A stretch of 54,843 nt of DNA, from the NCBI GenBank assembly GCA_023405135.1, contig JAEXYZ010000025.1:1-54843 (forward strand), written 5' to 3'. The notes under the pieces were generated by a model. The model ran no database searches and was not told where the DNA came from. It was given only the letters and a program-made list of their open reading frames with translations. The DNA comes from Bacillota bacterium. Its GTDB lineage: Bacteria; Bacillota; Bacilli; Bacillales_A; Planococcaceae. How positions within the stretch are numbered: position 1 is the first letter of the stretch; each line of letters opens with the position of its first letter. The translations under genes and the position numbers were made by a program. Below, piece by piece: positions 8,360 through 18,454 of this stretch.

Positions 8360-8437
8360 AGTTAATTTAAGTATTTATAGGTCTTTCATCAATTAAGATT
8401 TCAATATCAATGACTTCTTAAGTATCCTCAATTGCTC

Positions 8438-9391
8438 TTATGTCCTTTTTCCTTTTGAAATAAACAATAGAAGTTGTGTGATAATTGCAAGAATAGACAA
8501 TTCTAGCAAAGGACCTATAACAAGTGTTAAGGCTATTAAAGGCTCGTTTGGGAATGCAGTTATGGCAATAGCTAAGGCGATTGGAGAATTTCTAGCTAAA
8601 GTAGTTAAACTCAGGCTGACTCTGTCCTTGTATGGAAACTTCATAAGCTGTCCAACCTTTTGACCAACAACAAAATTAATAATGAAAAATAAAAGGATTG
8701 GAATAGTGATTTGCCACATTAATTCTAAGTTATCTAGCAATAGTTGTCCCTGAGATGCAAACATCGCAACGATGGCGAAACTAAGCAAAATAATAGGTAA
8801 CACACTAAGATTAGAAATAAGTTTACTTCTTAACTGTTCCTTCTTTCTCAAAACGACCTTTGTTAAAAAAGCTAAAACTAAAGGCAAAAAAAGAGCAATT
8901 AAAATACTTTCCAGCAAAAATGAAAATTCTAAAACCCCTGTTGTTCCTCCGAAAATAAGGAGATAAATAGGCAACAAAATGACCTGTAAGATTAAGTTTA
9001 AAGGTAAGATGGCTGCTGATAATGCCACATTTCCTTTTGCCATACCCGTAAAGATTAAGTACCAATCGGTGCATGGTGTAACCATCAGCATAATAAATCC
9101 AATATATAATGCAGGATTGTCACTTAAAAATAGCAGTGAAAGTAGCCATGCTAAAATTGGTGTCCAGATAAAGTTAATGATAACCGCTGTGTACGTAAAT
9201 TTAATATTTTTAAAAGATTGCTTTATTGCTTCAATAGGAATTTGTAAGAAAATAATATACAGCATAGCCACTAATAGAGGGACGATGAAACTTTCCGCAT
9301 TAGCTCGAATTGGTTCTACTTGTCCTATATATATACCAATAATTACTGCAATGAAAATAATAAAAGTATATAACTTTTCGAATAAGCCCAT
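8438..9391 (-). CDS. ACR3-like arsenite permease (BART/SBF superfamily)
   Basis: A 317-residue membrane protein with about ten helices. The segment VTPCTDWYLIFTGMAKGN carries the conserved Pro-Cys-Thr of ACR3-type arsenite exporters, the cysteine being the presumed transport residue, and TLARNSPIALA matches the second conserved helix of the superfamily. ACR3 proteins extrude arsenite and sometimes antimonite using the membrane potential. The N-terminus is shorter than in yeast-type ACR3. It lies 306 bases beyond the cadmium operon promoter, on the same strand and upstream of it, but ends at its own terminator, so it is separately transcribed. No arsR or arsC is in view. Confidence 0.78.
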   Translation of the reverse strand: MGLFEKLYTFIIFIAVIIGIYIGQVEPIRANAESFIVPLLVAMLYIIFLQIPIEAIKQSFKNIKFTYTAVIINFIWTPILAWLLSLLFLSDNPALYIGFIMLMVTPCTDWYLIFTGMAKGNVALSAAILPLNLILQVILLPIYLLIFGGTTGVLEFSFLLESILIALFLPLVLAFLTKVVLRKKEQLRSKLISNLSVLPIILLSFAIVAMFASQGQLLLDNLELMWQITIPILLFFIINFVVGQKVGQLMKFPYKDRVSLSLTTLARNSPIALAIAITAFPNEPLIALTLVIGPLLELSILAIITQLLLFISKGKRT

Positions 9392-9597
9392 TTATGTAAT
9401 CACACCTGACAATAAGTAAATTATAACAAATATAATATTAGCATAAATGGATTGGAGTAAGGAGCTTACCTGTAACAAGGATCAGCGCTTATTCCAATTT
9501 TAAGCGAAGTATTTAAAACTACCAAAACTAACAAGGAGATTTGGTTAAGGTGATATAATTACATAACACTAGATTTATATGAAGGAGTTATATAATT

Positions 9598-10589
9598 TTG
9601 GATGCAAATTGTATTAAATTCTATGAATTCGGTAGCCCAAAAGATGTTTTAAAGATTGAGTCAAAAAGTATTGAACCGCCAAAAAATAATGAAGTTCTTG
9701 TTCGAATGTTAGCTCGCCCTATTAATCCCTCTGATTTAATACCGATTAGAGGGGCATACTCTCACCGAATTTCTTTACCAAATATTCCGGGATACGAGGG
9801 AGTTGGTATAGTAGAAGATGTTGGACCTCTTGTTTCTAATGATTTTATTGGTAAACGTGTTTTACCTCTGCGTGGAGAAGGTACATGGCAAGAGTTTGTT
9901 AAAACATCATCTGAATTTGTAGTTACTATACCTAATTCGATTGATGATTTTACTGCTGCACAGATGTATATCAATCCAATAACAGCATGGGTAGTTTGTA
10001 CAGAAGTTCTAAAGTTAAAACCAAATGATATGTTATTAGTTAACGCATGTGGTTCCTCAATTGGACATATTTTTGCCCAATTATCGATAGTCTTAGGTTT
10101 TCGATTAATTGCAGTTACAAGAAATAATCAATATACAGAGGAACTACTTCATCTTGGTGCTTCTTATGTGATTGATGCATCCAAAAATTATTTACATGAT
10201 ATTGTTATGGAATTGACCAATGGAGTAGGTGCTGAGGCTGCCATTGACTCTATTGGAGGTTCAGATGGTAATGAATTAGCCTATTGTGTGCGGCCTAACG
10301 GGTTTTTTTAACGATTGGTCTTTTATCAGGGAAACAGGTAGATTGGGCAGAAATTATAAAAAAGGCAAAAGTGAATGCTAATATGTTTCATTTACGTAAT
10401 TGGAACAAAAATGTTTCAGCAGATAAGTGGCAAAATACTTTTCATCACGTAATCGATCTTATAAGTTGTAAAAAATTAAGTTTAATGACGGTAGATTCTC
10501 AGTTTGATTTATTAAATATAAAACAAGCTATTGATGTTATAGAATCTTCTAGAATGACCAAAGGGAAAGTGTTCTTAACAAGCTATTAG
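9598..10589 (+). pseudogene. MDR-family quinone/alcohol oxidoreductase, frameshifted
   Basis: Residues up to 10308 read as a zinc-free medium-chain reductase: GroES-like N-terminus with RPINPSDLIPIRG, GYEGVG, a nucleotide-binding region with NACGSSIGHIFAQL, ending NGFF then stop. The expected continuation LTIGLLSGKQVDW is in the next frame and runs to 10589. The break is a run of seven T at 10303-10309; eight would restore one frame of 331 codons. Relatives (ETR-like, enoyl-thioester or quinone reductases) reduce alkenals or quinones with NADPH. The start is TTG with GAAGGAG upstream. This may be a consensus indel rather than true decay. Confidence 0.8.
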
Positions 10590-10660
10590 GTTAAGAAACT
10601 ATAACTACTCTCACGGCAAGTTTTGAGAAAAGCATGTCAAAGTTACACTTGACAAAAAAA

Positions 10661-10687
10661 TGCCACAAACTCAAGAGAGTCGTGGCA
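10661..10687 (-). terminator. Terminator of the ABC-F gene
   Basis: TGCCAC (10661-10666) pairs with GTGGCA (10682-10687), with inner ACTC/GAGT pairing. The seven A upstream on the plus strand provide the T-run on the minus strand. It could also weakly close the oxidoreductase gene coming from the left. Confidence 0.8.
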
Positions 10688-10699
10688 TCATATTTCATA

Positions 10700-12304
10700 T
10701 TATTTAATTCCTTGAGCTTCTTTCCACTCTAGGAATTCGTCATATGTTAATTGTTTATCTAAAATTGAACCATCTTCTTGAATTTCAATGACACGGTTTG
10801 CGATTGTTTGAATAAACTGATGGTCATGAGAAGTGAACAGCATTGCACCTTTGAAACGAATTAAGCCTTCGTTAAGTGCTTGAATTGATTCTAGATCTAA
10901 ATGGTTTGTCGGTTCATCTAATAATAATACGTTTGAATTAGAAAGCATCATTTTAGATAACATACAACGCACTTTTTCTCCCCCTGAAAGCACAGAAGGG
11001 GATTTTTTCACTTCTTCACCTGAGAATAACATACGTCCTAAGAATCCACGTAAGAAAGACTCAGTTTCATCTTCTGGTGAATATTGACGAAGCCATTCTA
11101 CTAATGATTTTTCATTACCAGTAAAGTATTTATCATGATCATTTTCAAAATAGCTTTGTGATGTCGTAACACCCCATTTAAATGTGCCGCTATCTGCTTT
11201 ACGTTGTTCCATTAAAATATCAAGTAAAGCTGTTTTTGCATGTGGGTTACCAAGTAAAACGATTTTATCTTCTTTATTCATCATAAAACGGATATCTTTA
11301 AATAATACTTCGCCGTCTTGGGTAGCAGTTAAGCCATCTACAGTTAATACGTCGTTACCAATTTCACGTCCAATTTGGAAATTAATAAATGGATATTTGC
11401 GGCTAGATGGTCGAATGTCATCCAATTCAATTTTATCAAGCATTTTCTTACGTGAAGTCGCTTGCTTTGACTTAGATGCATTTGCAGAGAAGCGAGCAAT
11501 GAATGCTTGCAATTCTTTAATTTTTTCTTCTTTTTTCGCATTTTGGTCTTGCGCCATTTTTAATGCAAGTTGAGAAGACTCATACCAGAAGTCGTAGTTC
11601 CCTACATAAAGTTGAATTTTTCCAAAGTCAAGATCCGCAATATGCGTACATACTTTGTTTAAGAAGTGACGGTCATGGGATACAACAATAACTGTGTTTT
11701 CAAAGTTAATTAAAAATTCTTCTAACCATTGGATTGCTTTTAAGTCTAAATGGTTTGTCGGCTCGTCAAGAAGTAATACGTCAGGTTTACCAAATAAAGC
11801 TTGAGCAAGTAATACTTTTACTTTATCTGAACCTTCTAAATCTTTCATTAACATATAGTGGAATTCATCGCCGATGCCAAGACCGTTTAAAAGGGTTGCA
11901 GCTTCAGAATCTGCTTCCCAACCATTTAATTCAGCAAATTCGCCTTCAAGTTCAGCTGCACGCATGCCATCCTCATCTGAAAAGTCTTCCTTCATGTAGA
12001 TAGCATCTTTTTCTTGTTTTACTTCGTATAAGCGTTTATTTCCCATAATGACTGTATCGAGTACTGTAAATTCATCATACTCGAAGTGGTTTTGCTTTAA
12101 AACCGATAAACGCTCATCTTTGCCCATTGAAACGTGACCTTCTTGAGGTTCAATTTCTCCAGATAAAATTTTAAGGAATGTTGATTTACCAGCACCGTTA
12201 GCACCAATAAGGCCATAACAGTTACCAGGTGTGAATTTAATATTTACGTCTTCAAATAGTTTACGATCGCCATAACGAAGAGCTACATTACTAACTTGAA
12301 TCAT
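10700..12304 (-). CDS. ykpA: ABC-F family ATPase, YkpA/YbiT subgroup
   Basis: A 534-residue soluble protein with two ABC domains and no membrane segment, the ABC-F design of ribosome-associated translation factors. Domain 1 has Walker A GANGAGKST (about 33-41) and Walker B LLLDEPTNHLDL, but its signature is EGSDKVKVLL instead of LSGGQ. Domain 2 has a degenerate Walker A (GNPHAKTALLDIL), a good signature LSGGEKVR and a second LLLDEPTNHLDL. These substitutions recur in the YkpA/YbiT subgroup as I remember it. A charged linker of about 80 residues joins the domains. Monocistronic, with its own terminator. Confidence 0.85.
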   Translation of the reverse strand: MIQVSNVALRYGDRKLFEDVNIKFTPGNCYGLIGANGAGKSTFLKILSGEIEPQEGHVSMGKDERLSVLKQNHFEYDEFTVLDTVIMGNKRLYEVKQEKDAIYMKEDFSDEDGMRAAELEGEFAELNGWEADSEAATLLNGLGIGDEFHYMLMKDLEGSDKVKVLLAQALFGKPDVLLLDEPTNHLDLKAIQWLEEFLINFENTVIVVSHDRHFLNKVCTHIADLDFGKIQLYVGNYDFWYESSQLALKMAQDQNAKKEEKIKELQAFIARFSANASKSKQATSRKKMLDKIELDDIRPSSRKYPFINFQIGREIGNDVLTVDGLTATQDGEVLFKDIRFMMNKEDKIVLLGNPHAKTALLDILMEQRKADSGTFKWGVTTSQSYFENDHDKYFTGNEKSLVEWLRQYSPEDETESFLRGFLGRMLFSGEEVKKSPSVLSGGEKVRCMLSKMMLSNSNVLLLDEPTNHLDLESIQALNEGLIRFKGAMLFTSHDHQFIQTIANRVIEIQEDGSILDKQLTYDEFLEWKEAQGIK

Positions 12305-12700
12305 GTAAGTTCCTCCTTCAAATCAATTTTACTTCAACGATTGTTTGTAAAAGATATATTCATTTTCTCTTTTGTACACAATGTTTCAATTATAGCATGT
12401 AATGTATATAAATGCTATAAATCCATAATACCTTGAAAACAAAGGAACGAATCTATTAATGATAGTTATAATAGGAAGAAAGTATCATATTTACCTAATA
12501 TATTATATATTCATATTTACTATTAGTTGAAAAAAGTATATGATTAAAAAGGATTAGTATTCTGCAGAATTTACTCATTTATCCCTTTTTCATTCCTTTT
12601 TATTCCTGTTTTTGTTCTTTTAATTAAAAAACATTAGATAATGTTGGAAAATAATATATAGTAATTTTGTGTAAATAGTAAAATTATTGAAGGATGAGAA
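12305..12700. other. Divergent intergenic region between ABC-F and chemoreceptor
   Basis: This 396-base AT-rich region must hold both promoters. I see several TATAAT-like sequences on each strand but no pair with a convincing -35 box, no sigma-D style element, and no riboswitch or attenuator that I recognise. Confidence 0.3.
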
Positions 12701-14464
12701 ATGGAATGTGAGGATATAGAAAGGAAAAAGTCAATTATGAAAAGATTATCATTAAGAATGAAAAACATCATTCTAACATGCGTGAACACAATTGTAGTTG
12801 CGATTGTAGTTGCTGCACTAGTCGTTTACATGTTTATTAATTTTTATCTTGATGAACTACATTCAGAATCAATTAATACTTTAGAAACTTGGTCAGAGGA
12901 TGTAGCAGATGAAGATGTCTTGTATTTATTAGAGCAGAAAAATGGTGATAATGAAGTAAGCAAAAAATTAAACGATCATTTCAACCAAGTTTCTGAATAT
13001 CAATCACAAGTTGCTCAAGGATACGTATTTGGAACAGAATTAGAAAATGGAACAGATACGACTTTAATTGCAGCTCCTGATTTTATAATGGAGGCAGTAC
13101 AAGAGGAAGGAATCGGTGTAGGGGATTTATATACTCAACCTGATAATGTTGTAAAATTAGTTGAAGAAATGAAGCGAACGAAAGAAATGGTTGTATCTGA
13201 CGTATATTCAGATATGTTAGGCACATGGTTAACAGTTGCTAAGCCTATTACGAATAGTTCAGGAGAAGTAGTTGCCTATTATGGAATGGACTTTGATGCA
13301 AAATCTTATGCTGATATTAGACATAAGTTAATAATATGGGGTTCATTAATTGTTTTAGTAATGGTACTTATATCAGCAATTATTCAATACATATTCCTTA
13401 CTCGTTCATTTAAACCGATTAGTGAGATTGTGAAAGGAATAGAAGAAATTAGTAATGGAGATTATTCATATACCTTAAAGGAATCGGATGATGAATTAGG
13501 TGAAATTGCAAAACAATTTAATAAAATGACAAATAAAATAGGTCAATTGTTTGCTTCTATTAAGGAAGTTTCATCTTCAACTTTTACTTACTCTAAAGAT
13601 TTAGATCAAGAAGTAAGTGCAATTTCTTCAAATATGGATGTACTAACTGGTGAAGTAACGGAAATGGCTTCTCGATTCAACCATCAATCTACTTCAACAA
13701 AAAGTATGTTGCGTTCAATACAGGAAGTAGCGATAGGTGTTGATTCAGTAGCGAGAAATACTTCTGATGTTAGTCAACTTTCACTTGATACTGAACAAAA
13801 AGCAGTAGAAGGAAATGAGTCTTTAGGAGTTTTACGAAGTCAAATGAACCTTATCGTAAAATCCTCTCAAACATCTGAAAAAATTATTCAAGATTTGAAA
13901 ATGAACTCTGATAATATTTCTGAAATTGTAAAATTGATTACTGCGATTGCAGAGCAAACAAACTTATTAGCATTAAACGCTTCTATTGAAGCAGCACGTG
14001 CTGGTGAACATGGTAAAGGTTTTGCAGTTGTTGCAAATGAAGTGAAAAATTTAGCAGAACAATCTAAGCATTCTGCTGAAAACATTACGGATTTAATTAG
14101 ACATATCCAACATGCGACAGATGAAGCAGTGTCATCGATCCAAGACGAAACTGTTGCTGTCAATAAAGGGGTAACTTTAGTTGAAGAAACTGAATCTACC
14201 TTCCAAGAAATTTTAAAATCAACACAAGAAGTTGCTTCTCGTATCCAGGAAATATCAGCTATAACAGAAGAAATGTCAGCTGAAAATGAGGAAGTAGCAA
14301 GTACTTTTGAACAATTAGCTGAAATGACAAATCATAATAACCATACAGTTGAAAATATCGTTGCAAGTATTCAAAATCAACAAAATTCATTAAAATCTAT
14401 CTCCGAATCTTCCAAACAACTAGTAGAGATAGTAGATAGTTTGGAAAGTACTGTGAATCGCTAA
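12701..14464 (+). CDS. Methyl-accepting chemotaxis protein
   Basis: A 587-residue transmembrane chemoreceptor. One helix at about 22-47, an extracellular sensor of about 160 residues (dCache/sCache-like by size), a second helix near 210-235, a HAMP segment, then a long helical signalling domain. The hairpin tip contains AEQTNLLALNASIEAARAG followed by EHGKGFAVVANEVKNLAEQS, the CheA/CheW contact region. Gln/Glu pairs flanking the tip are candidate methylation sites. The start has AAGGATGAG upstream; an internal ATG at 12737 is the alternative. It is monocistronic. The ligand is unknown. Confidence 0.92.
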   Translation: MECEDIERKKSIMKRLSLRMKNIILTCVNTIVVAIVVAALVVYMFINFYLDELHSESINTLETWSEDVADEDVLYLLEQKNGDNEVSKKLNDHFNQVSEYQSQVAQGYVFGTELENGTDTTLIAAPDFIMEAVQEEGIGVGDLYTQPDNVVKLVEEMKRTKEMVVSDVYSDMLGTWLTVAKPITNSSGEVVAYYGMDFDAKSYADIRHKLIIWGSLIVLVMVLISAIIQYIFLTRSFKPISEIVKGIEEISNGDYSYTLKESDDELGEIAKQFNKMTNKIGQLFASIKEVSSSTFTYSKDLDQEVSAISSNMDVLTGEVTEMASRFNHQSTSTKSMLRSIQEVAIGVDSVARNTSDVSQLSLDTEQKAVEGNESLGVLRSQMNLIVKSSQTSEKIIQDLKMNSDNISEIVKLITAIAEQTNLLALNASIEAARAGEHGKGFAVVANEVKNLAEQSKHSAENITDLIRHIQHATDEAVSSIQDETVAVNKGVTLVEETESTFQEILKSTQEVASRIQEISAITEEMSAENEEVASTFEQLAEMTNHNNHTVENIVASIQNQQNSLKSISESSKQLVEIVDSLESTVNR

Positions 14465-14839
14465 AATATTAAAGGGTAATTCATGGAGACAATGCATATA
14501 AACAGTCCAGAAAGTAAAAGTCTGTTAATAATTGAAGAATTTATACTTACTTGAAAGTGTTGTAGCACCTTATTCGATTGAATGCTTGTTGATCAATACA
14601 CAAAGTAAGATTGCCACATTTTGTGACAAAGGCTTTGTGTCAATAAGTAACAGTTTAGTAAATTTGTATGTACACTTTATAAAACAGTATAAATTCTTTA
14701 AGTTAGCATCATTTTAATTTTTATTGCTATTTTATTAGGGGCTTTTCTTAGTCCCTTTTTTTACGCGAAAAATCAAAATATATGGAAAAATCTGTTTTGC
14801 TTACCATTGAAAATTTATAAAGTACAAAAGGAGAGGCAA
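14465..14839. other. Intergenic region between chemoreceptor and A-T-R synthetase
   Basis: No supportable gene. A terminator lies at 14737-14762; downstream only a short AT-rich stretch and the AAGGAGAGG site of the synthetase remain, so the synthetase promoter must be close to or within the terminator region. I could not define it. Confidence 0.35.
14737..14762 (+). terminator. Terminator upstream of the A-T-R synthetase
   Basis: AGGGGC (14737-14742) pairs with GTCCCT (14751-14756) across one mismatch, followed by a run of T (14756-14762). It probably ends chemoreceptor transcripts, or attenuates read-through into the synthetase. Confidence 0.6.
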
Positions 14840-17800
14840 ATGACAACTATTATAATTGAAAACCAATCTGGAGAATTGAATAAGCAATTTACAATGCTTA
14901 ATTTTCCTAGTAAAGCTGAGTTAAAGAACAAACATAATTTTTATGAAACAAATGAAAAATTAATTCCAGAAGTAGATTTTTCATTGATTGCAAGTGCATT
15001 TATTAGTTGGGTACATAGAATGTCAGGAGAAGAGGAAGTAAGCTTAGACTTGTACACTACTTCTTATCATCCAATTTCCATTTCATTTTCTACTGATACA
15101 ACAGTAGATGATATATTAGAGAAGGTAACAGAAGCATTGTCTAAGAAAGGTTTACAATCGCCTTCTCATGATCTATTAGTTTCACAAAATGTTGATATAA
15201 ATCACCAGGCATCTATCGCATTATTATTGACTTCTACTGGTTTTAAATTAGCAGGTTTAGAAGCCATTATTAACAGTAGTTATGAAAACCGATACTTAAC
15301 ATGCCTTGCAAATTTAATAGTAGACATTTCAAATAATGCTAATCAATATGTTTTAGATTTAAATATGCTTACATCTGAAGAGTTCCATCTTTGGAAGCAG
15401 TTAAACTCTCGAAAAAAGGAATATCCGAAAGGTGAAGTTTTCCATCAAATCTTTTCGAAAACAGCAAGTGAATATTTATCTAAAAAAGCAATATCTACAT
15501 ACGATGATTCCATCAGTTTTATCGATTTAGAACATAGATCAAATATGGTTGCCAATGGATTAATTGCTAAAGGGGTAAAACGAGGAGATCGATTAGCTGT
15601 ATTCATGGATCGAAGCATCGATATGATTGTCGCTATGCTCGGAGTTATGAAGGCTGGAGCAGTATATGTTCCCCTTAGTTTAGACAATCCAAAAGAACGA
15701 AATAATTACATTGTTCAAGATATACAAGGTAAGTTTTTAATTACAAGTTCGCTTTATTCAAATCGTTTAGAAGAGTTTGAGGAAACGAATGTTGAATTAT
15801 TTTTCATCGATCATTTAAATACTTCTTCATCGAAACCAGAAGTGGATATGTCACCTAACGATATTGCCTATATCATTTATACATCTGGTTCTACTGGGAA
15901 ACCAAAGGGAGTACAAGTTAGTCACCGTAGCATCGTTGGGTTTGGTTACTCTATGCTAGATGACTTAGCGATCACATCAAATGATGTCATAGGCCAGTTT
16001 AATGCGATGTCCTTTGATGCATCATTCCTTGAAGTTTGCCCTATGATTTTTACCGGGGCGCAAGTGTATATTTTAACAAAAGAAGAGCGCTTAGATGTAT
16101 CAGCTTTCTCAAAGGCTATTGAACGTCAAGGAATCAGTTATACAACTGCATTTCCTGTAGGAATTGTAAAACAGTATGCCTTATATGCGTCAGAGGAAGA
16201 AGTAGAAGTTTTTCGTAAGTATTTAAAAGTTTTTGGTGCTGGCGGAGCATCATTCTCTGGTGAAGTAGCACGTCTTTTCCAAAATAAATTTATCGATGTA
16301 CCCTTTGCAAATATATATGGACCAACAGAAGCAACAGTTTCAGCCTCCGTTAATATAGTCCGAGATACAGTGCCTGAACATTGTGTAAATATTCCAATCG
16401 GGAAACCTTTAACAAATTATGAATTTTATGTTGTAAATGAAAGAAATCAATTAGCTCCTATTGGGGTAGAAGGTGAGCTTCTAATTGCTACAGATTACTT
16501 AGCAGACGGATACTTAAATTTACCTGATAAGACGGCGCAATCCTTTTTCAAATTTCGGTATTCTGACAAATTAGCTTATCATACAGGTGATAGTGCAAAG
16601 CTACTAGAAGACGGCACAATCGAATTAATAGGCCGACGAGACAATCAGGTGAAAGTTAGAGGTTATCGAATTGAATTAGGGGAAGTAGAAGATAAATTTT
16701 TAGGAATTGAAGAAGTTGAAACTGGTGCGGTAGTAGTAAAAGAACTAGATGGGGAAAATACTTTAGTCGCTTATTACAAAGTAAAAGAAGGTGCTTCGTT
16801 AACTTCAAAAACGATTTTAGATGAGTTAAAAAATAAATTAGCGAAATATATGCTACCTACGCATTTCATTGAGTTAGAAGAAATGCCATTATCACCAAAT
16901 AGTAAAATAGATCGAAACTATTTAACGAAGCTACCTTTAGATGTTGAAACTTCCTCTACTGAAATGGTATCGCCATGTAAAGGTGGAAAACCAATTAATT
17001 CTATAGAAAAAAGACTTGCAGAAGTTTGGCAAGAAACGCTCCACATAAACAATATAGGGAGAGAAGATCATTTCTTTGAAATTGGCGGACATTCTTTAAA
17101 AGTTTTAGAAATGTTAACGAAGTTGAAAAAAGATTTCCCAATGTTAAAAATCAATGATTTCTTTAAATATCCGACGATTAAAGAATTGGCCACTGTTATT
17201 GAAGAGGAACAAAATAAAACAGATGAAACGGAACAATTAAATAGTTTTGAGCAGTTAAAAGTGACAGAACTATATGAGCATCCTAAAAAATTATCGACTT
17301 CATTACCAACTAAATTAAATAAACAGTCGGATATATTGCTAACGGGAGCTACTGGTTATTTAGGTGCGCATATTTTAATCGACTTATTAAAATATTCAGA
17401 TGTTACGATTTATCCATTGGTTCGCGCTTCTTCAATATTAGAAGGGCATCATCGTATTAAAGAAACATTAGATCATTTTACTTCTAATGATTTCTACACA
17501 AAATACAATGTACAAAATCGCATTAATATTCTTTTAGGTGATTTTACAAAAGAGGATTTAGGACTATCACAAAAAGATATGGAGATCGTTCAATCAAAGG
17601 TAAATGCAATTATTCATTGTGGTGCAGATGTACGCCATTTTGGTTCTGAAGAGGAATTCAAAAAAACAAATATATTTAGTACAAAAAATTTATTACGATT
17701 AGCAAAAAAATTATCAAATGCTCGTTTCCATTTTATTTCAACAATTGGTATTCCAGAAGATTTAGCATTAAAAGGACATTGGGATAATTTCTTAGAGCAG

Positions 17801-18454
17801 CAAGACATTGCGAATGCACCAAAAGTTAGCAATTTATATACGAATAGCAAATTGGAGTCTGAAAAATTAATCGAACAATATTATAAGGAAGGTTTGCCAG
17901 TAACCATTTTCCGCCCAGGAAATGTAAGCTGTCAGGCCGATACAGGTATCTTCCAAAAAAATATTGATTCAAATGCAGTGTATCGTATGTTAAAAAGTTT
18001 TATTTTATTTGGTAAAGCACCAAATGTGGACTATAACCTTGATTTTACAATGGTAGATTATGCAAGTCGTGCAATTACACATATTTTATTATTAGATGAT
18101 GCTGTAGGTGGGGTTTATCACATTTGTAATCCTGTAAATGTTCCGTATAAAGAAGTCATTGCTGCATTAAACACCTATGGCTATTCAATCGACTTAATAC
18201 CTCAACAACAGTTCGAGTCTTTCTTATACTCTGATGAGGATAAAGATGCGGAAGGTTTAGCGTTAGCAATTGCAGGTCTTGAAGGAGATGGGGCAAAGGA
18301 TTCGCCATTATCATACCATTGTCCAAATACCCTCGATATGTTAAAAGGTTCAGATATCGTTTGTCCTTTACCTAACGAAGCATTTATCCATCGTATGTTA
18401 GATTATGCAGTTAAGATTGGATATTTTAATAAGCCATCCAATGAAAACGCATAG
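14840..18454 (+). CDS. Monomodular A-T-R nonribosomal peptide synthetase / carboxylate reductase
   Basis: A 1204-residue enzyme. Residues 1-200 resemble the C-terminal half of a condensation domain without HHxxxDG and end in the usual linker (LNMLTSEEFHLWKQLN). The adenylation domain has YTSGSTGKPKG (347-357), YGPTE (493-497), YHTGD and GRRDNQVKVRGYRIELGEVE (599-618). The carrier site is IGGHSL with Ser752. The C-terminal thioester reductase has GATGYLG (836-842) and a Y-x3-K pair (Tyr1000/Lys1004). By family logic it activates a carboxylic or amino acid, loads it on the carrier and releases it as an aldehyde with NAD(P)H. My hand-aligned specificity residues are D-A-L-T-F-A-I-V-S-K; I recognise no substrate. 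Start chosen at AAGGAGAGG-ATG. Overlaps its phosphopantetheinyl transferase by 14 bases. Confidence 0.9.
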   Translation: MTTIIIENQSGELNKQFTMLNFPSKAELKNKHNFYETNEKLIPEVDFSLIASAFISWVHRMSGEEEVSLDLYTTSYHPISISFSTDTTVDDILEKVTEALSKKGLQSPSHDLLVSQNVDINHQASIALLLTSTGFKLAGLEAIINSSYENRYLTCLANLIVDISNNANQYVLDLNMLTSEEFHLWKQLNSRKKEYPKGEVFHQIFSKTASEYLSKKAISTYDDSISFIDLEHRSNMVANGLIAKGVKRGDRLAVFMDRSIDMIVAMLGVMKAGAVYVPLSLDNPKERNNYIVQDIQGKFLITSSLYSNRLEEFEETNVELFFIDHLNTSSSKPEVDMSPNDIAYIIYTSGSTGKPKGVQVSHRSIVGFGYSMLDDLAITSNDVIGQFNAMSFDASFLEVCPMIFTGAQVYILTKEERLDVSAFSKAIERQGISYTTAFPVGIVKQYALYASEEEVEVFRKYLKVFGAGGASFSGEVARLFQNKFIDVPFANIYGPTEATVSASVNIVRDTVPEHCVNIPIGKPLTNYEFYVVNERNQLAPIGVEGELLIATDYLADGYLNLPDKTAQSFFKFRYSDKLAYHTGDSAKLLEDGTIELIGRRDNQVKVRGYRIELGEVEDKFLGIEEVETGAVVVKELDGENTLVAYYKVKEGASLTSKTILDELKNKLAKYMLPTHFIELEEMPLSPNSKIDRNYLTKLPLDVETSSTEMVSPCKGGKPINSIEKRLAEVWQETLHINNIGREDHFFEIGGHSLKVLEMLTKLKKDFPMLKINDFFKYPTIKELATVIEEEQNKTDETEQLNSFEQLKVTELYEHPKKLSTSLPTKLNKQSDILLTGATGYLGAHILIDLLKYSDVTIYPLVRASSILEGHHRIKETLDHFTSNDFYTKYNVQNRINILLGDFTKEDLGLSQKDMEIVQSKVNAIIHCGADVRHFGSEEEFKKTNIFSTKNLLRLAKKLSNARFHFISTIGIPEDLALKGHWDNFLEQQDIANAPKVSNLYTNSKLESEKLIEQYYKEGLPVTIFRPGNVSCQADTGIFQKNIDSNAVYRMLKSFILFGKAPNVDYNLDFTMVDYASRAITHILLLDDAVGGVYHICNPVNVPYKEVIAALNTYGYSIDLIPQQQFESFLYSDEDKDAEGLALAIAGLEGDGAKDSPLSYHCPNTLDMLKGSDIVCPLPNEAFIHRMLDYAVKIGYFNKPSNENA

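Noticed and set aside
8978..9419. Plus-strand open frame opposite the ACR3-like gene
   Set aside because: A shadow of the hydrophobic minus-strand gene, without a binding site or family motifs.
14532..14717. 61-codon frame after the chemoreceptor
   Set aside because: Begins with an unsupported TTG, has no binding site, and runs through AT-rich DNA up to a terminator.
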